Source: Promethearchaeota archaeon (GTDB taxonomy: Archaea; Asgardarchaeota; Lokiarchaeia; Sigyniarchaeales; SOKP01). Taken from it: DNA of 64,000 bases. The stretch is taken from the NCBI GenBank assembly GCA_020343655.1, contig CP070805.1, forward strand, positions 1,066,090 through 1,130,089, read 5' to 3'. Below, one piece after another: positions 35,360-43,265 of the stretch (positions are counted from its first letter, which is position 1; every line of letters begins with the position of its first letter). The position numbers were made by a program, and so were the translations under genes. The notes beneath the pieces are model-generated. The model saw only the letters and a program-made list of their open reading frames with translations. It did no database searches and was not told the origin of the DNA.

Positions 35360-36367
35360 TTATTTTTCACGCCACTGAACTCCACATTCACCGCAACGGT
35401 ATTTTTTTCCATAAATACGTGGATAATCAAGTATAATATTTGATTTATCTATACTTTCGTGAATCATAAGCGGATTATCGTTGTCACATTCAGGACATTT
35501 TCTTCGTCCTTCAATCTTTTCAATAGTTAATATGGAGGCATCAGTTCTTCCGGGTATTCCAGGAGCCGCTCCTGAAGCTTTAACATCAGAAATATCAGCT
35601 TTTACTTCTTCTGGAGATACCTCTTTAACCTCTGATTTAAATTCAGGTTGGATTGCTGCCGCAATTCTATCATCAGCATCTTCACCTTCTAACACAGATT
35701 CAGCTTTTAATTGGACAGCATCAGATTCCTTATAGTTTTCCCCTCTTCCTAAAGCTGCTATAAATTCTGCGTCATTACTTTCTTCAAAGATTGTTTCTTG
35801 TTGTAGTCCCGCCCTATCAGCATCTATAGCACGTGCCCATTGACCCGCCTTAACACGTTCTTTCACAGTACTAGTATTTCCTTGCCAAATGTACACCTTA
35901 TTCCCTAAATCAGCAACGAAACAATCTTCAGATTCTAAAGATTCTTTCTTAAAGGGAACTTGAATCATTTTCATGGCATTGATATCCTCGAACTCCTCTG
36001 AGGAGACACGATATAGAACATTTTTCCATTCTGTAAAACCTGCCCAATCACCCGTAGTTACATCTTTGAGCAATGTTTTAGCATAATTTTTTTCTACTAT
36101 TTTAATTGCTCCCATTGGATTAATCGCTTTCATGAATTCCTTTGGTTCTTGCCCCTGATCCACTGTAATTATTTTAGCAGCACCGCCACGTTGTTGATCA
36201 AGTGTCCTTGCTTGAGCGGCACCAGCAGTCTTTTCATCAACAGAGCATTTATTACCAATCCAAACATATATAGTCTTCTCATCATCCACAAGATAAACGT
36301 CTCCACTAGAAAAGATGAGTTTATTGATTTCTTTTAAATTTCCTTGTTCTATTAGAAAAAGTTTCAT
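35360..36367 (-). CDS. Two-domain gelsolin-like protein with C-terminal zinc ribbon
   Basis: A 335-residue protein. Residues about 1-85 and 115-208 are gelsolin-like domains, each with the core pattern 'GDVYLVDDEKTIYVWIGNKC' (domain 1) and 'EDCFVADLGNKVYIWQGN' followed by 'KAGQWARAIDADRAG' (domain 2). An acidic Ala/Glu-rich linker (about 215-285) leads to a zinc ribbon with Cys 291, 294, 325 and 328 ('CPECDNDNP' and 'CGECGVQWREK'), similar to TFIIS-type ribbons. Two-domain gelsolins that modulate actin assembly are established in Asgard archaea; the added zinc ribbon is unusual. Probably cytoplasmic, binding actin with Ca dependence (family inference). Confidence 0.85.
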   Translation of the reverse strand: MKLFLIEQGNLKEINKLIFSSGDVYLVDDEKTIYVWIGNKCSVDEKTAGAAQARTLDQQRGGAAKIITVDQGQEPKEFMKAINPMGAIKIVEKNYAKTLLKDVTTGDWAGFTEWKNVLYRVSSEEFEDINAMKMIQVPFKKESLESEDCFVADLGNKVYIWQGNTSTVKERVKAGQWARAIDADRAGLQQETIFEESNDAEFIAALGRGENYKESDAVQLKAESVLEGEDADDRIAAAIQPEFKSEVKEVSPEEVKADISDVKASGAAPGIPGRTDASILTIEKIEGRRKCPECDNDNPLMIHESIDKSNIILDYPRIYGKKYRCGECGVQWREK

Positions 36368-36495
36368 GATTAATTATCACTTTTTTAATTTTCATAAATT
36401 TTTTTATATTAATTATAAAATTATGTTTATAAAAATTTTGATAAAAACTTAGATAATATTGCTATATTATTTACTTTAGAGAAAGCGAAATATAG

Positions 36496-37878
36496 TTAAG
36501 AAAAATCGTTTAGGGCAAAATTAACTCTTTTAATCAATTCTGGTATTTTGTTTAGATCTATAGAACAATAAGCAATTCGAATACCATTTACATTTTCGTC
36601 TAACCTTTCAATCGGTATAACTCCTACTTTATATTTTTTTAGTAGGTGATTTGCAAATTCTGTTGCCTTAATTTTCTTAGGATTTAGATTTATAAATAGA
36701 AAAAATCCACCTGAATTAGGATCGATTGATATTTCCGGATTATTTATCGTTCCTAACTCAAAATTAATGTAATCATATCTTTCTTTAAGTAAATTTTTAA
36801 CTTTATCTCGAGTATGAACGATATGATCCATTCCTTTCTCTATAAACAAATCATGTGTGAGAACTTGGTAAAAACTGTTTGGATTTGATATTGTTGCGCG
36901 ATTGAAACCTTCAAATTTATTATTTAATTCCAACTTTAAGGTTTCCAAATCTTCATAATTATCTAGCCAATGTGGTTTTATACCTAAGGTGAGAAAACCA
37001 ATCCGTCCTCCGTAAATTAAGAGCTCTTTAGTAATTCCATCTAATTTAATTGGAATGACATTTTCATCTAATTGGTGTAAATCATAGAATATAGATTTAT
37101 TTAATGCATTATCACTATAGATATATGGTTCATAAGCATCATCAACTAAAACGATTATTGGTTTATTATGAGTTAGTTGACAGCTTCTTAACAGGTCAAT
37201 GATTTCGGAACCCTCTTTTTTGCTAGGAACATATCCCGTTGGATTGTTTGGAAAATTCAAAAGGATTACAATTTTTTCTTGAATCTTGGCAACATCATTG
37301 ATTGCAATTCTCAATCCTTCTATATTTATCTCATTTTTTTGAAAGAATTCAAATGATCTAATTTTTGCTCCAAGAAATTTATCAATTATATTATCATAAT
37401 TACTCCATCTCTTATTTGGCATGATAATATAATCTTTTGGACTCAAAAATAGGGCACAAGCTTGAAAAATTCCATTAGTAACTCCTCCTGTTATTACAGG
37501 AGTGGTTATATATTTTTTTAACCTAGATAATAATGAACCTTCATTTTTTTCAATGTAGAATGATTTTTTAATTATCCATTCCTTCCAGATTTCTCTTGTT
37601 TCTTGTAAACCACCAATAGATGTATATGTAACCACTTTTTTAACAGAGAGATTAGAATATTCCTTAATATCTTTTAAATAACAAGGTAACCAATCTGAAT
37701 TCCCTCCATCAATAAAATCCTTTTCAAAACCATAAGCTGCTCCAATAGTTCCAATTAATTCTGCCTCATTTTTTGCTCTTCCAGCCCAATAAAAGATGCC
37801 ATCTGGAAGAAAAATTCGCTTACCGATTTCTGAAAAAGCATTGTACAAAGGCGTTTTTTGTATAATATCAAATTTCAT
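36496..37878 (-). CDS. Class I/II PLP-dependent aminotransferase
   Basis: A 460-residue fold-type I aminotransferase. Key segments are 'TGGVTNGIFQA', 'LLNFPNNPTGYVPSK', 'VDDAYEPYIY' and the PLP-lysine region 'IKLDGITKELLIYGGRIGF'. Length is somewhat above the usual 380-430. The substrate is not visible from the sequence. It stands alone on the minus strand, upstream of the convergent-side gelsolin gene; no amino-acid pathway partner is adjacent. Confidence 0.85.
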   Translation of the reverse strand: MKFDIIQKTPLYNAFSEIGKRIFLPDGIFYWAGRAKNEAELIGTIGAAYGFEKDFIDGGNSDWLPCYLKDIKEYSNLSVKKVVTYTSIGGLQETREIWKEWIIKKSFYIEKNEGSLLSRLKKYITTPVITGGVTNGIFQACALFLSPKDYIIMPNKRWSNYDNIIDKFLGAKIRSFEFFQKNEINIEGLRIAINDVAKIQEKIVILLNFPNNPTGYVPSKKEGSEIIDLLRSCQLTHNKPIIVLVDDAYEPYIYSDNALNKSIFYDLHQLDENVIPIKLDGITKELLIYGGRIGFLTLGIKPHWLDNYEDLETLKLELNNKFEGFNRATISNPNSFYQVLTHDLFIEKGMDHIVHTRDKVKNLLKERYDYINFELGTINNPEISIDPNSGGFFLFINLNPKKIKATEFANHLLKKYKVGVIPIERLDENVNGIRIAYCSIDLNKIPELIKRVNFALNDFS

Positions 37879-37994
37879 AATAGATACAACATTTTTTAAA
37901 ATAATAAAGAAATTTATCTATGAATAAATAATTTTAGAAAGCAATTGAAATTTATTTACTGAATTTAAATATTAATAAAAATTTAAAAAAAATT

Positions 37995-38465
37995 ATGAGT
38001 AATGAAGAAAATTTAAAAGAAACTAAAAAAGAACAGATTCAAGAAAAGCCTTTTCAGAAGGGATGGAAAAACTTTGTTAATGGCATAAAGGATGGATTTG
38101 AAAACTTTCAAAAGTCTTTAGAAGAGCAATCTAAGAAGAATAAGGAAGTATGGGACGAAAATAAGGATAAAATTAATGCATTCTTTAAGGATGTTAAACA
38201 GAATTGGGACAATAAAGTTAAAGAATGGAATACAGAAATGGAGAAAAAGAGATTAGAAACAAAAGAGCAATGGGAAGCGCATAAGGACAAGATTAGTCAA
38301 GATTTTAAGAATTGGCAAGAAAAAACACGGCAAGATTGGAAGGAGGGTGTAAAGGCATTTAGAAGAGGATTTTTTCGAGCATATCTTTGGATTTTAGCAT
38401 TAATAATTCCTATTATAGTTATTATCATAGTTATATTAGTAGTTATGCGATGGTTGTTAGGGTAA
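37995..38465 (+). CDS. Trp-rich amphipathic, tail-anchored protein
   Basis: A 156-residue protein. Residues about 20-125 are a continuous amphipathic helix rich in Lys, Glu and regularly placed Trp, with an internal duplication: 'VWDENKDKINAFFKDV' is repeated about 42 residues later as 'QWEAHKDKISQDFKNW'. A single strong membrane segment at about 130-153 ends the protein, followed only by a short tail, i.e. a tail-anchored topology. Such helices in apolipoprotein- or perilipin-like proteins bind membrane surfaces. No family is recognised. The next gene, a LysE transporter, starts 20 bases downstream. Confidence 0.75.
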   Translation: MSNEENLKETKKEQIQEKPFQKGWKNFVNGIKDGFENFQKSLEEQSKKNKEVWDENKDKINAFFKDVKQNWDNKVKEWNTEMEKKRLETKEQWEAHKDKISQDFKNWQEKTRQDWKEGVKAFRRGFFRAYLWILALIIPIIVIIIVILVVMRWLLG

Positions 38466-38485
38466 TAATTTCACCTTAAATAATT

Positions 38486-39145
38486 ATGATTGAGATATTT
38501 ACAATATCCTTTTTAGTTGCTCTTACTGGTGCTTTATCTCCTGGACCAGTATTAACGTTTACAATTTATAAATCACTTAAGAGTAAAAAAGGATATTTAG
38601 CAGGTCTATTTGTTGTATTAGGTCATGCGCTTTTAGAATTTTCTTTAATTATCTTGTTATTATTAGGAACCTCCTTTTTTTTCCAAAATCTTATATTTTT
38701 AATAATAGTAGGAATAGTTGGAGGTATTTGCTTAATAGTCTTCGGTTTTTTCACTATAAGAGAGGTGTACAAAAAACAATATGAAATAGAATTTAATGTC
38801 AATGAAAAAAAGATAGAAGGATTTAAAGGTAATAGTTTTATTGGAGGCATTTTTTATTCATTAACTAATCCTTACTTTGTGTTTTGGTGGGCAGTTACAG
38901 GCTTGACATTAATTATCAATTTAAAAATTTCATTTCAGAATCCATTAGGACTTTTACTGTTCTTTCTTGGACATGAGTTAGGAGATTTTGTATGGTATAT
39001 CCCAATTTCTACTTTTATTTATTTTGGAGGAAAATCCTTAAATCCTAAAATTTATAAATACGCACTAATTGTTTGCGGAGCTTTTATGATAATTTTTGGC
39101 ATATATTTAGTTTTTAATGTTATGTTCTTCCCTCCAAGTGTGTGA
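38486..39145 (+). CDS. LysE/RhtB family exporter
   Basis: A 219-residue protein with six membrane segments and the LysE-family N-terminal motif 'ALTGALSPGPVLTFTI', followed by 'GLFVVLGHALLEF' and 'GGIFYSLTNPYFVFWW'. LysE/RhtB proteins export amino acids or related small molecules. Substrate unknown. It is encoded 20 bases after the Trp-rich tail-anchored protein and may share its transcript. Confidence 0.88.
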   Translation: MIEIFTISFLVALTGALSPGPVLTFTIYKSLKSKKGYLAGLFVVLGHALLEFSLIILLLLGTSFFFQNLIFLIIVGIVGGICLIVFGFFTIREVYKKQYEIEFNVNEKKIEGFKGNSFIGGIFYSLTNPYFVFWWAVTGLTLIINLKISFQNPLGLLLFFLGHELGDFVWYIPISTFIYFGGKSLNPKIYKYALIVCGAFMIIFGIYLVFNVMFFPPSV

Positions 39146-39338
39146 TCAAAATATCATTAGTATATTTTAAAATGATATTCTTAAAAAAGCATTGGCCTAT
39201 GAGATATACACATTGCCATACGCACAATAACGTACCCTTACATGCCTTAACTTTATTTGTAGATTAAGATTTCTCTGTAAGAGGAAATGAGGTTTCAAAT
39301 TTTATTAAAATTGATTCTTAAGAACTGAGTTATAAAAT

Positions 39339-41381
39339 TCATTCTAATTTAAAATCTTCTTCACTCTCAAACATTTCTGAATGAGGCACAAGAAAATGGT
39401 TTTGACACATTGGGCAAGAATTGTACTTAGATACCCAGTATGCTATGCACAAATAATGATATGTACTTGCACAGAAAGGGCATGTAATTACTTTATCTTT
39501 AACAAAATTGATATTTTTATGACAGACTGTACATTGTACATCTGAATCAGAAATACCTTTTCTTATTTTCACTCGATTTGTAAGGATTTTTTCTAATTTT
39601 GAAATCTCTACTTGATAGAGACCTAAGGAGTTATTTAATTGATTGATTTTAGATTTAATCTCAGAAATCCTCTCTTTTAATTCATCTTCAGTTAACCTCT
39701 CTGATAAAAATGATGATAATGCAAAATTAAGCGGTAGTTGCTCGAAATTTTCTGTTTGTTCAGTGATTTCAGTAATTGTTGCGAATAAAAATCCCTCTTT
39801 TTCAATTAAATCTTTAAAGCTTTTAAATAATTTATTTAAAAGAAGTGATATAAGAAATGTTAATTGTTGTCTTTTACGATTTAAGCTATCTTCCCAAAAT
39901 TTTATAACCTGATAAATATCAATATCATTTGATTTCACAGAATCTAATTTTTTATAAACTTCTTCTTTAATTTTCTGGATTTTAACGTAATAATCATTTA
40001 AAATTTCTTTGATTCTTTTTAGTTGCGGAAATTCTTCTTTAATTATTAAAGATGCCTCATCCTCGTAGATTCTAATTAAATCATTCACTTTTGAGATTTT
40101 GTCAGATACAAACTTTCTTACTTCAACTCTAGATTCTTCATCTTTTACAGTTTTAATAAAAGTAAGATATTCATTTTTTCTACGATAAATTTCAGAAGAT
40201 ACATTTGAAAATATTTTTCTAAGTGCTAATGTAATATTTTCATAAGGTTTAAGGAAACTTTCAATATTTAATACCCAATCTTCAATTTCATTTATTAATG
40301 ATGAAAAATCATCAATTTTTTGATAATAAAAATTAGCAATTTCTTCAAATTTCTCTGCTTCAATAACATCATGAATTTTCTCTTGAAATCTTTTTTCCAA
40401 GCCAACAATATAATAATCTACTATCTTTGGTAAAACTATACTAAGTTTTTGATCTTTTAGAGGTTTTATATTAATATTCAAATCTTTTTCCTTTAAATTA
40501 AAATCCTCTATTTCAACTAAAATATCGCGTAATTTATCTTCAATTAATTGAGTAAGCAGAGGACGTATGAAATTTTTTAAATTTTGTATAACTTCTTTCC
40601 TTTCAAGTATATTTATAAATTCTTCGCCGGTATACTCTTCAAAAATATTATTTGTATATAACAGATGAAGTAAATCAAAATAAAATTTAATTTTATTCTC
40701 ATCTTTAGATAGAAAATATTGATAAATTTCTTCAAAATGAAATGTTAGAAACATATCTTTTTCTTTTTTTCGTTTCCTCAAAAACTCTTCATTTAAACTT
40801 TCAATAAAAATAAAAAGATCCTTAAATTCATTCCAATTTTTTAAATTACTTGGAATATTGTTTAACTTAAAATTTAAATTCTTAATTCTATTAATTTTAT
40901 TCCAAAGTAGGATTTTATCATCAAATATACTTTCAATTTCTTTTTGAGATTGCTTTATTTTAGAGGTAAGTTTATCATTCTCATCAAGAAGAGTATCTAT
41001 TATTAACAAAAAATCGTCTAACTGTAGGTTATTTTTTGTTAATCTTCTAATATTCCTCGTATTTGAACTGAGATTCTTTAAATTATTTGAAATGAGATTT
41101 AGTTCATTTAAAATTTCTGTTTTTAAATAAAAATAATTTGATTTTATAATGGACAATAAATAACTTTCTGTAAAATCTTTCAGATCCTCTAAATAATTCG
41201 AGTATGTATCAAAAATATCAGAAGATAGGTATAATTTTGATTTTAAATAATTATCGATAACGGAATCCTCTGTATTCCCTGATTTGAATTTATTAAGAGT
41301 AGCTTTAATTTCTAAAATCTCTTCTTTTGTAAAAGCCCGAATTTCTCTAGTCTCACCGAATGTGTTATCCGAAAAGTTCAA
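39339..41381 (-). CDS. Large coiled-coil protein with C-terminal RING-like (C4HC3) zinc finger
   Basis: A 680-residue protein. Residues 1 to about 610 are helical and coiled-coil-rich with no membrane segment. The C-terminus holds a cross-brace-type finger with ligands C617, C620, C634, C637, H642, C645, C656 and C659. The segment 'TYHYLCIAYWVSKYNSCPMC' closely follows the RING pattern (H-x2-C-I-x2-W...C-P-x-C). This suggests an E3 ubiquitin-ligase-type protein with a long helical substrate- or membrane-tethering part; Lokiarchaeal genomes are known to encode ubiquitin systems. It lies directly downstream of the proteasome beta-type subunit gene on the same strand, 119 bases apart. PHD or RING-CH classification is the alternative. 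Confidence 0.78.
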   Translation of the reverse strand: MNFSDNTFGETREIRAFTKEEILEIKATLNKFKSGNTEDSVIDNYLKSKLYLSSDIFDTYSNYLEDLKDFTESYLLSIIKSNYFYLKTEILNELNLISNNLKNLSSNTRNIRRLTKNNLQLDDFLLIIDTLLDENDKLTSKIKQSQKEIESIFDDKILLWNKINRIKNLNFKLNNIPSNLKNWNEFKDLFIFIESLNEEFLRKRKKEKDMFLTFHFEEIYQYFLSKDENKIKFYFDLLHLLYTNNIFEEYTGEEFINILERKEVIQNLKNFIRPLLTQLIEDKLRDILVEIEDFNLKEKDLNINIKPLKDQKLSIVLPKIVDYYIVGLEKRFQEKIHDVIEAEKFEEIANFYYQKIDDFSSLINEIEDWVLNIESFLKPYENITLALRKIFSNVSSEIYRRKNEYLTFIKTVKDEESRVEVRKFVSDKISKVNDLIRIYEDEASLIIKEEFPQLKRIKEILNDYYVKIQKIKEEVYKKLDSVKSNDIDIYQVIKFWEDSLNRKRQQLTFLISLLLNKLFKSFKDLIEKEGFLFATITEITEQTENFEQLPLNFALSSFLSERLTEDELKERISEIKSKINQLNNSLGLYQVEISKLEKILTNRVKIRKGISDSDVQCTVCHKNINFVKDKVITCPFCASTYHYLCIAYWVSKYNSCPMCQNHFLVPHSEMFESEEDFKLE

Positions 41382-41500
41382 TTTGATTCAACCCGTTATT
41401 AGCAAATAAGTCTTTAATAATTAGAAGCCATTAATAAAATAAATTTTTTATTTGTTAAAAAGTTATAATTTTAAAATTTAAGAAAAAGTATTGTAAAAAA

Positions 41501-42118
41501 TTATTCTCCTAATTCTTTTATCTCAAAATATTTTTCTTCTGCTCCCTTTTCGGTAATAACTAAGAGGTCAATTCCATTTCCTGTCATCGCATCTCTTTTA
41601 ATTGAATTTCTGATTGCCTTTTCAACTAATTTTTCACCCGCCGCAATGGTCATATCAGGTTTATATTCTGCTTCTAAGATTCCAATAGACATAAGCATTC
41701 CTGTTCCTGCTGTAGCGAAATCATCTGGCATAAGAGAACCAAGAGCATCTAATGTATATAGCTTTGGTCCATCTTTATCTATTCCTGCGATTACTAAATT
41801 AGTATAAAGAGGAGCCATTTTACGTGAAAATAAATAATTCGATACTAATTTTGCCATACTTCTTGTAGAGATTCGCTCACCTGTCTCTAATTCATAGAGG
41901 TTAGCCTGTGCTCGCAAGATTCTCACTAATATTTGGAAATCCCCAATCAAACCATAAGCTGTTAAACCTATATAATCAGTAATTTTAAAGACTTTTTGAG
42001 TCGATTTATTAGTTACAGTGTAGCCCCATGTCGCTCTCCGGTCATTTCCAAGCACAACACCATCCTTACATTTGATAGCTACACCTACCGCTCCAGGAAC
42101 TAATATTTCTTGAGACAA
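41501..42118 (-). CDS. Proteasome beta-type subunit lacking the catalytic threonine
   Basis: A 205-residue Ntn-fold proteasome subunit with a short N-terminus. Ungapped alignment on 'KCKDGVVL' puts Gly9-Ala10 where active beta subunits have Gly(-1)-Thr1; Asp26 and Lys42 match the catalytic Asp17 and Lys33. So the nucleophile is missing while other active-site residues remain. The TTG start at 42118 is preceded in frame by a stop (TGA), so a hidden propeptide with Thr is not possible in this frame. It lacks the alpha-subunit N-terminal helix motif. It would be a structural beta subunit, comparable to inactive eukaryotic ones, and needs an active partner encoded elsewhere. RING-like gene downstream. 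Confidence 0.85.
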   Translation of the reverse strand: MSQEILVPGAVGVAIKCKDGVVLGNDRRATWGYTVTNKSTQKVFKITDYIGLTAYGLIGDFQILVRILRAQANLYELETGERISTRSMAKLVSNYLFSRKMAPLYTNLVIAGIDKDGPKLYTLDALGSLMPDDFATAGTGMLMSIGILEAEYKPDMTIAAGEKLVEKAIRNSIKRDAMTGNGIDLLVITEKGAEEKYFEIKELGE

Positions 42119-42387
42119 CTTTCATACACTTTTTAGGATTTATTACTCAAATTAGGAACTATTTTGATAATATAAATAATTAGAATTAATTAAAATTTTT
42201 CTTTTAATTTATAAAATTATAATCTTTTATCTTTATCCTCTAAAAATAAACCTTTTTTATCCTTATTCAATATATATGATTTTCAAATATTTTATTTATC
42301 TATACGATCTCTAAATTGAAATTAATTTTTACTTCTTAATTCGATCATGTCTTAATTGATACGATCGGATAATTTATACTATCACAT

Positions 42388-42558
42388 TCAATAATGATTA
42401 TTATTTTCAATTAAAAATTTTTTAATTCTCCATTAAATTATAATGAATCCAATATTAAAGAAGATTTAACCAACTTTAATATCCGAATTATTTTGATTCC
42501 ATAAAAATTAATTCATCTTTTTCCAATGGTTGACCATGGTATGATCATATAAATGTTG
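42388..42558 (-). pseudogene. Decayed tandem copy of the reading frame at 42572-42856
   Basis: Read on the minus strand, this block translates as YDHTMVNHWKKMN then stop-broken pieces ending in 'WRIKKFLIENNNHY', which lines up codon for codon with the intact neighbour (YDHAMVDHIEDMK ... 'WQINKSIIEQSNP'). By hand, about 99 of 144 aligned bases agree with no gap over 48 codons, while this copy has three in-frame stops. It is a degenerate tandem duplicate in the 813-base gap between the proteasome subunit and histone genes. The rest of the gap (42119-42387) holds nothing I can identify. Confidence 0.55.
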
Positions 42559-42571
42559 GTATTAATATTTG

Positions 42572-42856
42572 TTAAGGATTACTTTGTTCAATTATACTTT
42601 TATTAATTTGCCAGTAAATCATAGCGAAACCAATACAAAAAGTCTTTTTATCAAAATTAATATTTGAATAAGGGTGATACCAACAAAAACATTTCATATC
42701 TTCAATATGATCAACCATTGCATGATCATAGATTGCGAGTAATTTTTTATAACAAAATTTTTTGTCGTGATTTTTTTTTTCATTTAACTCTTGAAACTCT
42801 TCTGATTCGCCATAACATTTAAATAACCCTTCAGATATTATATTATCTAAGAAACT
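42572..42856 (-). CDS. Unrecognised open frame, partner of the decayed copy
   Basis: An open frame of 94 codons ending at TAA 42572-42574. It has no ATG, GTG or TTG near its 5' end; the first ATG is at 42718, giving 48 residues (MVDHIEDMKCFCWYHPY...). The upstream part nevertheless reads like protein (GLFKCYGESEEFQELNEKK). Cys, His and Trp are frequent ('CFCWYHPY', 'KTFCIGFAMIYW'). Either a 5'-truncated gene, a gene with an unusual start, or a remnant. The similar decayed copy next to it suggests that the sequence was once a functional unit. No family is recognised. Confidence 0.45.
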   Translation of the reverse strand, partial: SFLDNIISEGLFKCYGESEEFQELNEKKNHDKKFCYKKLLAIYDHAMVDHIEDMKCFCWYHPYSNINFDKKTFCIGFAMIYWQINKSIIEQSNP

Positions 42857-42931
42857 TTACTATTAACATCTAAAAAAATTAAAAACCTAAATTTTTAAAA
42901 ATTTGAGTTAAAAAAATTGGAGGAATAAAAA

Positions 42932-43150
42932 ATGGCAAAAAAGAAACATTCTTTCGCATGGAGCCCAATTCGTCGATTAATGAAACAACAAGGAGCCTCA
43001 ATTGTCGCCCGAAATGCAGTTGATTTATTGATTGATCATTTAGAAAAAACTGCTTCCGCTTTAACAGAACAAGCAAGAACTTTCACAATGCATGCGAATA
43101 GGAAGAAAATCACCAAGAATGACTTACTTCTTTCTATTAAATACAAATAG
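42932..43150 (+). CDS. Archaeal histone
   Basis: A 72-residue single histone fold, the standard archaeal length. A short basic N-terminus (MAKKKHSF) precedes 'SPIRRLMKQQGAS', then the long central helix 'VARNAVDLLIDHLEKTASALTEQA' and the end 'KKITKNDLLLSIK' with the loop-2 motif. It wraps DNA as dimers and multimers. Start ATG is preceded by a strong GGAGG site. The upstream region is long and contains the tandem-copy sequences, and a T-rich terminator follows. Confidence 0.96.
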   Translation: MAKKKHSFAWSPIRRLMKQQGASIVARNAVDLLIDHLEKTASALTEQARTFTMHANRKKITKNDLLLSIKYK

Positions 43151-43185
43151 AGAAGTCTAAAAAGTTTTAAAAATAATTTTTAACT

Positions 43186-43218
43186 ATTTTTCTTTTTTTT
43201 CCTTTTTTCTCTTTCTTT
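43186..43218 (+). terminator. Pyrimidine/T-rich terminator after the histone gene
   Basis: A run of T-tracts (TTTTT, TTTTTTTTT, TTTTTT and others interrupted by C) begins about 35 bases after the histone stop codon. Clustered T-tracts of this kind are typical archaeal terminators. The convergent kinase gene ends at 43266. Confidence 0.5.
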
Positions 43219-43265
43219 AGATTTTAAAAAGTGATAAAGTTATTTGTATTACGCTTTATATCATT

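Noticed and set aside
41501..42118. Reading the proteasome gene as an alpha subunit
   Set aside because: The alpha-type N-terminal helix (YDRxxTxFSPxGRLxQVEYA region) is absent and the frame starts directly before the beta-type core.
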